DNA from: Clostridium sp. Marseille-P299
GTDB taxonomy: Bacteria > Bacillota > Clostridia > Lachnospirales > Lachnospiraceae
DNA length: 64,000 nucleotides
Direction of reading: 5' to 3'
Assembly (NCBI RefSeq): GCF_900078195.1
Contig: NZ_FJVE01000005.1
Location: 201,001 to 265,000, forward strand
Each line of letters opens with the position of its first letter. Positions within the stretch are counted from its first letter, which is position 1. Below, piece by piece: positions 55,575 through 64,000 of this stretch. The notes beneath the pieces are model-generated. The model worked only from the letters and a program-made list of their open reading frames with translations, made no database searches and was not told where the DNA came from. The position numbers and the translations under genes were made by a program.

Positions 55575-57362
55575 ATGTATCGATCACACATATTAGTATG
55601 TGGTGGAACTGGTTGTACTTCCTCAGGAAGTCACCAAATTATCCATGCACTACAAGCTGAAATTGCAAAAAATGAACTGACAGAAGAAGTATCCGTTGTT
55701 CAAACGGGATGTCATGGACTTTGTGCATTAGGTCCAATCATGTTAATTTATCCAGAAGGTACATTTTACTCCATGGTTAATGAAGAAGACATTCCCGAAA
55801 TTGTAACCGAACATTTATTAAAAGGTAGAATTGTAAAGCGCCTTCTTTATAATGAAACGGTTACAGAAGATGGTATTAAAGCCCTTAACGAGACTGCCTT
55901 TTATAAGAAACAGCATCGTATTGCTTTACGAAACTGTGGTGTAATTAACCCAGAGGATATCGAGGAGTATATTGGAACACATGGTTATGAAGCATTAGGC
56001 AAAGTATTAACAGAAATGACTCCAGATGATGTAATACAAACACTGTTAGACAGTGGTTTACGCGGTCGCGGTGGTGGTGGTTTCTCTACTGGATTAAAGT
56101 GGAAGTTAGCCAAAGGAAATGACGCAGATCAAAAATATGTCTGTTGTAATGCGGACGAAGGTGACCCTGGAGCATTTATGGACCGTTCCGTATTAGAAGG
56201 AGATCCTCATGTTATTCTAGAAGCAATGGCAATTGCAGGATATGCCATTGGTGCCTCCCAAGGATACATATACGTTCGTGCAGAATACCCGATTGCAGTA
56301 AAGCGCCTTGAGATCGCTATCAAGCAAGCAAGAGAATACGGCTTATTAGGTGATAATATATTTGGTACTGATTTTAGTTTTGATATTGGGTTACGATTAG
56401 GCGCAGGTGCCTTTGTTTGTGGTGAAGAAACTGCTCTTATGACCTCCATTGAAGGAAATCGTGGGGAACCACGTCCTCGCCCGCCATTTCCAGCGCAAAA
56501 AGGCCTGTATGGTAAACCTACGATTCTTAATAACGTAGAAACTTATGCCAACATTCCGCAAATTATCTTACATGGTGCTGATTGGTTTGCTTCTATGGGT
56601 ACGGAAAAATCAAAAGGTACAAAGGTTTTTGCACTAGGTGGCAAAATCAAAAATACAGGTCTTGTTGAAATTCCAATGGGAACCACCCTACGTGAAGTAG
56701 TAGAAGAAATCGGTGGTGGAATTCCAAATGGCAAGAAGTTTAAAGCAGCTCAAACTGGTGGCCCTTCTGGTGGATGTATTCCTGAAGAATATTACGATAT
56801 CCCAATTGATTATGATAACTTACTATCCATTGGATCCATGATGGGTTCTGGTGGTTTAATCGTTATGGATGAAGATAACTGCATGGTTGATATCGCAAAA
56901 TTCTTCCTAGAGTTTACCGTTGATGAATCCTGTGGTAAATGTACTCCTTGCCGTATTGGTACGAAGCGTATGTATGAGACCCTTGATAAAATAACAAAAG
57001 GTCAAGGAACTTTAGAAGACCTTGATAAATTAGAAGAGCTCTGCTACTACATTAAGGAAAATTCTCTTTGTGGGCTAGGGCAAACTGCTCCAAACCCTGT
57101 ATTATCTACCCTTCGCTATTTTAGAGATGAATATGTATCCCATGTGGTAGAAAAGAAATGTCCTTCTGGCGTTTGTAAGGCACTTCTCTCCTATACCATT
57201 GATGCGGATAAGTGTAAGGGTTGTACTCTTTGTGCAAGAGTCTGTCCAAATGGTGCAATTGAAGGTGTTGTACGTCAAGCTCACGTAATTTTACAGCAAA
57301 AATGTATTAAATGTGGCGCCTGTATGGAGAAATGTAAGTTCGGTGCTATCAGCAAAAAATAG
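55575..57362 (+). CDS. hydB: Bifurcating hydrogenase beta subunit (NuoF-like)
   Basis: 595 residues: N-terminal thioredoxin-like [2Fe-2S] domain (CGGTGCTSSGS, QTGCHGLCALGP), NuoF core with the FMN/NADH site (RGRGGGGFSTGLKW, GEETALMTSIEG), SLBB domain, [4Fe-4S] site SCGKCTPCRIGT, and a C-terminal two-cluster ferredoxin (CKGCTLCARVCP, CIKCGACMEKC). This is the flavin subunit where NADH and ferredoxin electrons are bifurcated or confurcated. GGGGAGG precedes the ATG. Confidence 0.96.
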   Translation: MYRSHILVCGGTGCTSSGSHQIIHALQAEIAKNELTEEVSVVQTGCHGLCALGPIMLIYPEGTFYSMVNEEDIPEIVTEHLLKGRIVKRLLYNETVTEDGIKALNETAFYKKQHRIALRNCGVINPEDIEEYIGTHGYEALGKVLTEMTPDDVIQTLLDSGLRGRGGGGFSTGLKWKLAKGNDADQKYVCCNADEGDPGAFMDRSVLEGDPHVILEAMAIAGYAIGASQGYIYVRAEYPIAVKRLEIAIKQAREYGLLGDNIFGTDFSFDIGLRLGAGAFVCGEETALMTSIEGNRGEPRPRPPFPAQKGLYGKPTILNNVETYANIPQIILHGADWFASMGTEKSKGTKVFALGGKIKNTGLVEIPMGTTLREVVEEIGGGIPNGKKFKAAQTGGPSGGCIPEEYYDIPIDYDNLLSIGSMMGSGGLIVMDEDNCMVDIAKFFLEFTVDESCGKCTPCRIGTKRMYETLDKITKGQGTLEDLDKLEELCYYIKENSLCGLGQTAPNPVLSTLRYFRDEYVSHVVEKKCPSGVCKALLSYTIDADKCKGCTLCARVCPNGAIEGVVRQAHVILQQKCIKCGACMEKCKFGAISKK

Positions 57363-57434
57363 ATAGATGGATAGGTTAAAATAGATATCCCAACCTATAG
57401 TTAAGCTACCGATGGTAGCATGGAGGATAATATT

Positions 57435-59186
57435 ATGTCGAATATAAATATTAAAATCAATGGTATGGATGTATCCGCACCAGCAGGTTCCACTATCCTA
57501 GAAGCTGCGAGATCCGCACACATTGACATTCCAACCCTTTGTTATTTAAAGGAGATCAATGAGATTGGTGCCTGCCGAATTTGTGTTGTTGAAGTAAAAG
57601 GAGCTAGAAGTTTAGTAGCTTCTTGTGTATACCCAATCAATGAAGGTATGGAGATTTTTACAAACACTCCAAAAGTTCTTGAAAGCAGAAAAAAGACCTT
57701 ACAATTAATATTATCGGATCATGATAGACGTTGCCTCTCCTGTGTTCGAAGTGGTGACTGTGAATTACAAAAGCTATGTAAAGACCTAAATGTAGATGAT
57801 GAAACTAAATATGCAGGGGAACGTACCGAGTATACTCTGGATACAAGCGCTGCCCATATGTATCGTGATAATAATAAGTGCATTCTTTGTAGACGTTGCT
57901 CCGCTGTCTGTTCCAAAATTCAAGATGTTGGCGTAATAGGTGCTAATGAACGTGGTTTTAGTACCAATATCTCTTGCGCCTTTGAAATGGACTTAGCCGA
58001 CACAAGTTGTGTCTCTTGTGGCCAGTGTATCGTAGTCTGTCCAACTGGTGCACTATCTGAAAAAGACAACACAACAACAGTATTAAATGCCATCGCAGAT
58101 CCAAATAAATACGTAATCGTACAAACCGCACCCGCAGTGCGTGCCTCCCTAGGTGAAATGTTTGGTCTACCTATTGGTACCGATGTTGAAGGTAAAATGG
58201 TTGCCGCACTTCGTAGATTAGGTTTTCGTAAAGTATTTGATACTGACTTTGCAGCGGATTTAACTATTATGGAGGAAGCTAATGAATTGCTAGACCGTAT
58301 ACAAAATAACGGTGTTTTACCGTTAATCACCTCCTGCTCTCCAGGCTGGATTAAGTACTGCGAACACTATTACCCTGATATGATTGAAAACTTAAGTAGT
58401 TGTAAGTCCCCTCAGCAAATGTTTGGTGCAATTGCAAAGACCTATTATGCTGAAAAGATGGGAATTGATCCAAAAGATATCGTAATGGTTAGCGTTATGC
58501 CTTGTACCGCTAAAAAGTTTGAAATCGGTCGTGATGATGAAGCCGCTGCAGGTGTTGCTGATGTTGATATTGCACTTACGGTTCGTGAGCTTGGTCGAAT
58601 GATTGAACGTGCAGGTATTAACTTCTTATCCTTGCCGGAGGAAGATTTTGATGCCCCTCTTGGAATCTCCTCGGGTGCTGGCGTTATCTTTGCTGCCTCT
58701 GGTGGTGTTATGGAGGCCGCTCTTCGTACCGCAGTATGGAAATTGACTGGTGAAAACTCCGATTCGCCGATTGAATTTACAGAAGTTCGTGGTGTATCTG
58801 GAATCAACGAGGCCACGTATCATGTTGCAGACATGGACGTTAACGTTGCTGTTGCCTCTGGATTAGTAAATGCAAAAGAACTTCTTGAAAAGGTAAAACG
58901 TGGTGAGGCAAACTATCATTTTATTGAAATTATGGGATGTCCAGGTGGTTGTGTTAACGGTGGTGGTCAACCACATGTCCCTGCTTCCATTCGTAATTTT
59001 AATGATATAAGAAAGCTTCGTGCCAAGGCAATCTATGCAAACGATATAGCCAAAACAATTCGTAAATCTCACGAAAATGAAGCCGTAAAACAATTGTATG
59101 ATGAATATCTTGGTGAACCAGGAAGTCTAAAGGCGCACCACATTTTACACACCTCTTATGTGAAACGTAAAGTAAACTTAGTATAG
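57435..59186 (+). CDS. hydA: Bifurcating [FeFe] hydrogenase catalytic subunit
   Basis: 583 residues: N-terminal [2Fe-2S] domain (CYLKEINEIGACRICVVEV), His-Cys3 cluster (HDRRCLSCVRSGDCELQKLC), two [4Fe-4S] clusters, then the H-cluster domain with TSCSPGW, MPCTAKKFE and MGCPGGCVNGGGQP, and a C-terminal small-subunit region (RAKAIYANDIAKTIRKSHEN). The first H-cluster motif has Ser where the prototype TSCCPGW has its second Cys; I recall this form in HndD/HydA-type enzymes. It makes or uses H2. Start at 57435, eight bases after GGAGG. Confidence 0.96.
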   Translation: MSNINIKINGMDVSAPAGSTILEAARSAHIDIPTLCYLKEINEIGACRICVVEVKGARSLVASCVYPINEGMEIFTNTPKVLESRKKTLQLILSDHDRRCLSCVRSGDCELQKLCKDLNVDDETKYAGERTEYTLDTSAAHMYRDNNKCILCRRCSAVCSKIQDVGVIGANERGFSTNISCAFEMDLADTSCVSCGQCIVVCPTGALSEKDNTTTVLNAIADPNKYVIVQTAPAVRASLGEMFGLPIGTDVEGKMVAALRRLGFRKVFDTDFAADLTIMEEANELLDRIQNNGVLPLITSCSPGWIKYCEHYYPDMIENLSSCKSPQQMFGAIAKTYYAEKMGIDPKDIVMVSVMPCTAKKFEIGRDDEAAAGVADVDIALTVRELGRMIERAGINFLSLPEEDFDAPLGISSGAGVIFAASGGVMEAALRTAVWKLTGENSDSPIEFTEVRGVSGINEATYHVADMDVNVAVASGLVNAKELLEKVKRGEANYHFIEIMGCPGGCVNGGGQPHVPASIRNFNDIRKLRAKAIYANDIAKTIRKSHENEAVKQLYDEYLGEPGSLKAHHILHTSYVKRKVNLV

Positions 59187-59194
59187 GGTTATAT

Positions 59195-59238
59195 GGGAGC
59201 TGCCATAATTTAATTAAAACTTAAATTGAGCAGCTCCT
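59195..59238 (+). terminator. Terminator of the hydABC operon
   Basis: GGAGCTGC and GCAGCTCC pair across an AT-rich loop that itself can pair, 9 bp after the hydA stop codon. The T-run is weak. Confidence 0.7.
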
Positions 59239-59328
59239 AAACTCTTCTTAGCTTTTTTCTTATTTTATAGTCTGATTTTCATAATGTTGTCATAAAATAA
59301 AATAAGAACCTATTTTGGAGTTATTTCA

Positions 59329-59751
59329 ATGAAACAACATTTCTTTAAAAAAATAGCATTACTCATGTGCTGTATACTCATTACGCTAACATTCATTGGT
59401 TGTAAACAGAAACAAACAGAGATTAAAAAATTAAACGACCTAGAATTTACTGTAGTTGAAGAAGCTGATCTTCCAGAAGAGTTACTCACTTCCATAAATG
59501 AAAAAAAAGCTACGCCATTTAAAATGACATACTCAAACGATAACTATCTTTATATTGTCAGAGGCTATGGAGAACAAAGAAGTGGTGGTTATAGTATTAC
59601 TGCCAATGAACTCTTTCTAGCTGAGGATGGGATTCATTTTAAGACAACACTATTAGGGCCTGGTAAAGATGAACTTGTTACACAAGTAATTACATATCCA
59701 TTTATTGTAGTAAAAATAGAATTTCTAGATAAAAAAGTTATCTGGGATTAG
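59329..59751 (+). CDS. Small lipoprotein, PrcB-like domain
   Basis: 140 residues. A lipoprotein signal peptide (MKQHFFKK...LTFIGC, lipobox Cys near residue 25) is followed by YLYIVRGYGEQRSGGYSITANELFLAEDGIHFKTTLLGP, which resembles the PrcB C-terminal domain. It should be anchored at the outer face of the membrane. TTGGAG precedes the ATG. The function is unknown. It has its own terminator and may be an independent unit. Confidence 0.8.
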   Translation: MKQHFFKKIALLMCCILITLTFIGCKQKQTEIKKLNDLEFTVVEEADLPEELLTSINEKKATPFKMTYSNDNYLYIVRGYGEQRSGGYSITANELFLAEDGIHFKTTLLGPGKDELVTQVITYPFIVVKIEFLDKKVIWD

Positions 59752-59807
59752 TAAAAAAGAAAGCACATCCTATAAAGTAGCGTTAAAAAAGTTATGCGAG
59801 GTTTAGA

Positions 59808-59846
59808 AGATGATTTCGATATTTTATCGGAGTCATCTTTTTTTTA
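59808..59846 (+). terminator. Terminator after the lipoprotein gene
   Basis: AAGATGA and TCATCTT with an inner CGATA / TATCG pair, followed by eight T. Confidence 0.88.
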
Positions 59847-59964
59847 TAGATTATTCTAAGAAATTAATCCGGAGGCATGTTGTAGGAGAATATTCTAGGA
59901 GATTATTTTTGGAAGTTATGTTGGAAAATAATTCAATGTATTGATAGATTTTCACAAATTAAAT

Positions 59965-59973
59965 TGCTATAAT
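59965..59973 (+). promoter_or_regulatory. Extended -10 promoter of the MoxR operon
   Basis: TGCTATAAT, 50 bp before the MoxR start codon; the nearest -35-like TTGATA is 21 bp away, too far for normal spacing. Confidence 0.5.
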
Positions 59974-60023
59974 AAAATAATACAGATTTTATGTGAAACT
60001 ACTGTCACAGAAAGAAGGTCATT

Positions 60024-60977
60024 ATGGATATACAAGTTATGAATACACTTACAAGTAACTTAAGAAATAATATTAATAAAGTTATCATTGGTAAAAATGA
60101 AACTATCAATTATGTTATAACTGCTCTCATTGCTGGTGGACATGTTCTATTGGAAGATACTCCTGGAACTGGAAAGACCTTGTTAGCAAAATCCTTAGCC
60201 AAATCCATTGATGCATCATTTCAACGTGTACAATTTACACCTGATTTATTGCCAGCTGATATCACTGGTCTAAATATCTATAATCAAAAAGAAGGAAATT
60301 TCAACTTTATAAAAGGACCAGCCTTTACAAATATTTTGCTAGCGGATGAAATTAATCGTGCTACTCCAAGAACGCAAAGCAGTCTCTTAGAATGTATGGA
60401 AGAGCATCAAATTACAATAGATGGTGTAACAAGGACTTTAGAAGATCCATATTTCGTAATTGCAACTCAAAATCCCATTGAAACAGCTGGTACTTACCCT
60501 CTTCCCGAGGCTCAACTTGACCGATTTATGATGCAATTATCGGTAGGGTTTCCAAACGAAGAGGAGGAGCTACTGATGATTGACCGCTTCATAGCAGACA
60601 ATCCGTTAGCAGAACTTAACGCAGTATGCACTACTTCTGATATTATCGCTATGCGTGAATATTGTAAAGGAATCTATATCCATCAATGTTTGCGTGAATA
60701 TATCGTCTCTATTATTCAGCAAACAAGAAAACATTCTGCAATATCATTAGGGGTGAGCCCACGTGGTACACTTGCTTTTATAAAGGCGGTTCAGGTATAT
60801 GCTGCAATCAATAATAGAACTTTTGTATTACCAGATGACATAAAAGCATTAGCACTTCCTATCTTAAAGCATCGTACCATCTGTTACACTGGTAAAAATT
60901 TAGGAAATGCCACACATCCAGTTGAGGAGATTATAAAATCAATTCCTGTACCAAGTGAAGACTTTTCTAACAAGTAA
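60024..60977 (+). CDS. MoxR-family AAA ATPase
   Basis: 317 residues. Walker A EDTPGTGKTLLAKS (about 47-60), Walker B NILLADEINRATPRTQSSLLE, sensor 1 IATQNP and GVSPRGTLAF are MoxR motifs. MoxR ATPases act as chaperones for assembly or activation of membrane or metal-containing complexes. It heads a three-gene operon with a DUF58 protein and a membrane protein. AGAAGG precedes the ATG. Confidence 0.94.
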   Translation: MDIQVMNTLTSNLRNNINKVIIGKNETINYVITALIAGGHVLLEDTPGTGKTLLAKSLAKSIDASFQRVQFTPDLLPADITGLNIYNQKEGNFNFIKGPAFTNILLADEINRATPRTQSSLLECMEEHQITIDGVTRTLEDPYFVIATQNPIETAGTYPLPEAQLDRFMMQLSVGFPNEEEELLMIDRFIADNPLAELNAVCTTSDIIAMREYCKGIYIHQCLREYIVSIIQQTRKHSAISLGVSPRGTLAFIKAVQVYAAINNRTFVLPDDIKALALPILKHRTICYTGKNLGNATHPVEEIIKSIPVPSEDFSNK

Positions 60978-61018
60978 TATATCTTACTTTGTCAAGTAAA
61001 ATGACAGATTGGAGGTCT

Positions 61019-62146
61019 ATGAAATTACTAGTTGCTATGCTTTTTTTCTCTATTATATATATGCTACAGAAAAGACTTTTTCTAAAATATTGGGATAAAA
61101 ATCTTAAAGTCCATATCGCCCTTTCAAATACTATCCTAATAGAGGGACAAAAAGCATATTTAGAAGAAACCATTGAAAACGATAAGTTTTTACCACTACC
61201 TATTTTATATGTAAAGTTTGCAGCCCCTCAATCCTTTATATTTTCAAAGGATGAAAAAGATTTAAGACCTGAAAATAACTATCGAAATGATGTTTTTAGC
61301 GTAATGCCCCACCAACGAATCTCTAGAAAATATTCGTTTATCTGTAGTAGACGTGGCTTTTATACGATAAAACATCTTGATATTATATCAAAAGATTTAT
61401 TTTTAACTGAAATTTTAGCAACACATACTAATATTGATACAAGTATTCATATTTTACCTAAGAAACTATTGAATAGCGAACTTAATACAGCTCTTCTTCT
61501 TTCTTTAGGTGATATGATTAACAAATACAATCTTTACGAGGACCCCTTTGAATTTAAAGGGATTCGTGATTACCAACCATATGATTCCATTCGTATGGTT
61601 AATTGGAAATGTACTGCAAGAACTGGCGCTTTACAAGTAAATACCTACTATTCTACCTGCGCAAAAGAGATTAGCCTATACTTAAACGTAGAGCCAAATG
61701 CTTTATACCGAGCCGATTATCTTCAAGAAGAAAGCATTCGATTAGCATCTACAATAGCAAGTGAATTAATAAGTGCAAACGTATCCTTTAGTTTTTATAC
61801 CAATGGTGTAGATAAAATTAGTAAGCAAGCATATTGCATCGATGCTGGTAGCGGAATCCATCACATAAATCAAATCGATTTAGCGCTTGCGAGAATTGAT
61901 TTATCACAAAAGCCAACTGATTTTTGCAAACTTTTAGACGAGATTTCACACAAAGATCCAAATAAGCATCAAATTATTATCATTTCAAACTATAGGAAAG
62001 ATGATTTACTAAAGGCTTATTCTGACATTGTAGAACGTGGGTTTTCTACTTTATTTATAGTACCTGAATTTAAAGATACTCCAGTAAATCTTGATTTACC
62101 AAATATAAATGTGTGGGAGGTTGATTATCTTGAAAAAATTTCTTAA
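61019..62146 (+). CDS. DUF58 membrane protein
   Basis: About 375 residues. One short N-terminal membrane segment (LLVAMLFFSIIYML), a beta-rich middle, then the DUF58 signature FEFKGIRDYQPYDSIRMVNWKCTARTGALQVN and a VWA-like C-terminus. Start at 61019 directly behind GGAGG; a TTG at 60989 is not supported. It usually forms a pair with MoxR. It overlaps the next gene by 17-38 bp. Confidence 0.9.
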   Translation: MKLLVAMLFFSIIYMLQKRLFLKYWDKNLKVHIALSNTILIEGQKAYLEETIENDKFLPLPILYVKFAAPQSFIFSKDEKDLRPENNYRNDVFSVMPHQRISRKYSFICSRRGFYTIKHLDIISKDLFLTEILATHTNIDTSIHILPKKLLNSELNTALLLSLGDMINKYNLYEDPFEFKGIRDYQPYDSIRMVNWKCTARTGALQVNTYYSTCAKEISLYLNVEPNALYRADYLQEESIRLASTIASELISANVSFSFYTNGVDKISKQAYCIDAGSGIHHINQIDLALARIDLSQKPTDFCKLLDEISHKDPNKHQIIIISNYRKDDLLKAYSDIVERGFSTLFIVPEFKDTPVNLDLPNINVWEVDYLEKIS

Positions 62147-63347
62147 TCTATCCATTGATATTATCAATACCCTCATGTTGTTTTTAATATTTACGGCAAT
62201 ATTCTGGTATTTTACGCTCCTTTTTAAAGTACCAATGAAGCTTGAATATTGTGTACTTATTCTAACGTTTCAAATTATTTGTTACCTTATGAATACTTTT
62301 ATCCGTAATCTTTTTCTTTATGCTGGCTTACACTTTTTCATTTTCTATGTACTATATCATTTATCACTAGGACTACATGCAAGCTCACTTTTCACTTTAG
62401 TTTTAATAGTTTTATGTATTATAGATTTTAATTATTGGAGGCACACCCTATTTTCTAAAACATTCCCTCCTTCCTTAGCTTTAGTAATACTACTTATTAT
62501 AACTAGCATTCATGGAACCCTTGGGCTCTCCCTCCCATTAGGACATTTCTCATATTATGCTGGTATTATATATATCACTTTATATCTATTGCGCCTTTAC
62601 CTAGTTAATATTGCTACGTTTCACACCAATAATGATAATCGTGTACCCATAAAGAATATTATCAATCTTAATACTAAAATAGTAGTAACAATTATACTCA
62701 TTTTGTTTGTATTTACGATACTTTTTCAATCTAAAATAATTGAGAACTTCTTAACTCAATCCTTAACAACCATAGGCCTTATATTCAAAAAGCTGATTAT
62801 ATTGATACTCTCCTTAAAGCCTAACAATGCTCCAAAGAATTATGCATTACCTCCCATAGACGTATCTTCAAAGGCACCTATGCTAGAAACGGATGGATCA
62901 TGGTTGAATATATTTTTTTATGTTTTAGGTATTGTATATCAATATCTCGTTGGATTTGCTATTTTGGGTTTTTTTATATTTATTATTTGTAGATTTATAA
63001 TTCAGCACTTTCATCGTACACAATCTATGATTGAAGAAGATTCAGAATTCGAAGTGATTGAAGTAAGGGAAAAGATAAAACATAAGAAAAATATAAACAA
63101 AGAAACACGATTTAAAAGTAAGAGTGTAAGTGAAAAAATACGCCACTTATATAAAAAGCGCATACACAAATTGCAAATACATGGATATAAAATTCAAACA
63201 ACTCACACACCTTTAGAACGAGAAGATGACATTCTTACCTCTATGGATGAGAATCTTGCTGATTTAACTCACTTGTATAATGTTGCAAGATACGGAAATG
63301 AATCTTTAAATGAGAAACAATTTACCCAAGCTAAGAAATCGAAATAA
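62130..63347 (+). CDS. Membrane protein with DUF4129-like C-terminus
   Basis: About 405 residues. Six or seven membrane helices in the first 200 residues, one more near 270-290, then a charged cytoplasmic tail ending LADLTHLYNVARYGNESLNEKQF, which resembles DUF4129. In most MoxR-DUF58 operons the third gene is a transglutaminase-like membrane protein; no transglutaminase Cys-His-Asp is visible here. The start is either TTG 62130 (nine bases after GGGAGG) or ATG 62109. Confidence 0.78.
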   Translation: MKKFLNLSIDIINTLMLFLIFTAIFWYFTLLFKVPMKLEYCVLILTFQIICYLMNTFIRNLFLYAGLHFFIFYVLYHLSLGLHASSLFTLVLIVLCIIDFNYWRHTLFSKTFPPSLALVILLIITSIHGTLGLSLPLGHFSYYAGIIYITLYLLRLYLVNIATFHTNNDNRVPIKNIINLNTKIVVTIILILFVFTILFQSKIIENFLTQSLTTIGLIFKKLIILILSLKPNNAPKNYALPPIDVSSKAPMLETDGSWLNIFFYVLGIVYQYLVGFAILGFFIFIICRFIIQHFHRTQSMIEEDSEFEVIEVREKIKHKKNINKETRFKSKSVSEKIRHLYKKRIHKLQIHGYKIQTTHTPLEREDDILTSMDENLADLTHLYNVARYGNESLNEKQFTQAKKSK

Positions 63348-63595
63348 CTGCCGTACCATATCTTGTGCTTTTATATCCTATATTTCTATATATGGTGATT
63401 TTTCTATTAATTCTACACTTTTGTTATTATTTTACAGGATTGTGTCCTGATTATTGTGCACTATTTTGTTACGATATAGTGCTATAGAACTATATCTATT
63501 ATGCCTAATTACAATAATTCACAATTAACTAAGTATTTATTGTGTATATTTTATTAAAACAGACTTCATCATTGTCGGAATTTTCTGACTATTTA
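63348..63595. other. AT-rich intergenic region, nothing recognised
   Basis: No open frame with a ribosome binding site and no hairpin that I can support as a terminator. The veg promoter starts at its right end. Confidence 0.5.
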
Positions 63596-63624
63596 TTGAC
63601 TTTATATCACTAATATGCTATAGT
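63596..63624 (+). promoter_or_regulatory. Sigma-A promoter of veg
   Basis: TTGACT, 17 bp, TATAGT (one mismatch in each box), about 114 bp before the start codon. The veg promoter is one of the strongest in Bacillus. Confidence 0.85.
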
Positions 63625-63737
63625 AAAGTTACATTTTTTGTTTCCAAAATTTACTTCTTAGTGATCGCACAATAAACTTAATAACACATAACGTGTCCTA
63701 TTGAATTAGGAAACCGTGTAGATTGGAGAATAGTATT

Positions 63738-63980
63738 ATGAGGCAACCAGAAAATATGTGCTATGTGAGAAATTCGGTGGTGAAAAACATCGGAAAGAAA
63801 GTTAAAGTTAGATCTTATAGAGGACGTAATAAAGTAGATGTTGCAGAAGGTATTATATCTGCCACCTATCCATGTGTATTTCTTATTGAATTGGATGGCA
63901 ACTCCCCTGATTCTTTGAAAACAATGTCCTTTAGTTATACAGACGTTTTAACTAAGGAAGTGGAGTTAGTTCTTTGCTAA
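63738..63980 (+). CDS. veg: Veg-family protein
   Basis: 80 residues. NIGKKVKVRSYRGRNKVDVAEGIISATYPCVFLIEL and SFSYTDVLTKEVEL are diagnostic for Veg (DUF1021), a small beta-barrel protein near-universal in low-GC Firmicutes and linked in Bacillus to biofilm matrix control and spore outgrowth. Start at the ATG at 63738, nine bases after GGAG; a TTG at 63723 overlaps that site. Confidence 0.93.
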   Translation: MRQPENMCYVRNSVVKNIGKKVKVRSYRGRNKVDVAEGIISATYPCVFLIELDGNSPDSLKTMSFSYTDVLTKEVELVLC

Positions 63981-64000
63981 CTAAGTGTGATAGGCTGTTG

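Overview
The window looks like the chromosome of a low-GC, spore-forming, strictly anaerobic Firmicute of the Lachnospiraceae / Clostridium phytofermentans type. That assignment is inferred from gene content: AT-rich DNA, strong AGGAGG ribosome binding sites, sporulation genes (spoIIR, cwlD, sipL, a SpoIIQ-like gene), an electron-bifurcating [FeFe] hydrogenase, and an F-type ATP synthase whose c subunit carries the complete Na+ ligand set.

Layout. 1-7.2 kb: the minus-strand ATP synthase operon atpZ-atpI-atpB-E-F-H-A-G-D-(C), with atpC cut by the window edge. 7.4-12.1 kb: rpiB, a YwlE-type phosphatase, full-length Sua5/YwlC, cwlD and a GH18/SH3 protein. 12.4-14.5 kb: a Ser/Thr kinase fused to a degenerate MinD/ParA-like domain, followed by a stand-alone copy of that domain. 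14.9-17.3 kb: mecA, a DUF1858 protein, a 55-residue 2[4Fe-4S] ferredoxin and a MerR-type DNA-binding protein. 17.5-21.4 kb: gdpP-rplI-dnaB. 21.5-25.6 kb: a VanZ protein, then a DUF4097 protein with its response regulator and histidine kinase. 25.8-29.2 kb: a split ABC exporter (TMD, NBD, TMD) with a MerR regulator and a MerR-type 19-bp-spacer promoter. 29.3-34.1 kb: two c-di-GMP proteins (GGDEF-EAL and GGDEF), the second preceded by a c-di-GMP-I riboswitch with a terminator. 34.3-36.2 kb: a group IIC intron seated just after the terminator of rpsF-ssb-rpsR (36.2-37.5 kb).

37.5-50.3 kb holds housekeeping and sporulation genes: DUF951, a hemolysin III/TrhA protein, a SpoIIQ-like LytM protein, plsC, a PH-domain protein, ywiB, ddl, a zinc-ribbon protein, a WYL regulator, spoIIR, ispE and sipL. 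Several have readable sporulation promoters (sigma-F type before spoIIR and the SpoIIQ-like gene, sigma-E type before sipL). 50.4-59.2 kb holds two divergent operons. To the left is a probable redox or H2-sensing module: DRTGG, an RsbW-type ATPase, a group C/D-like sensory [FeFe] hydrogenase, a second DRTGG and a PHP protein. To the right is the bifurcating hydrogenase hydC-(GHKL ATPase)-(2Fe-2S protein)-hydB-hydA. 59.3-64 kb: a lipoprotein, a MoxR / DUF58 / DUF4129-like membrane operon, and veg.

The genes fit an energy economy in which reduced ferredoxin and NADH are disposed of as H2 while ATP is made or spent at a Na+-coupled ATP synthase. The most interesting signals are the sensory-hydrogenase module, the c-di-GMP riboswitch on a diguanylate cyclase gene, the kinase/pseudo-ATPase pair, and the split ABC exporter with its MerR control site. 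No rRNA, tRNA or CRISPR array was seen.
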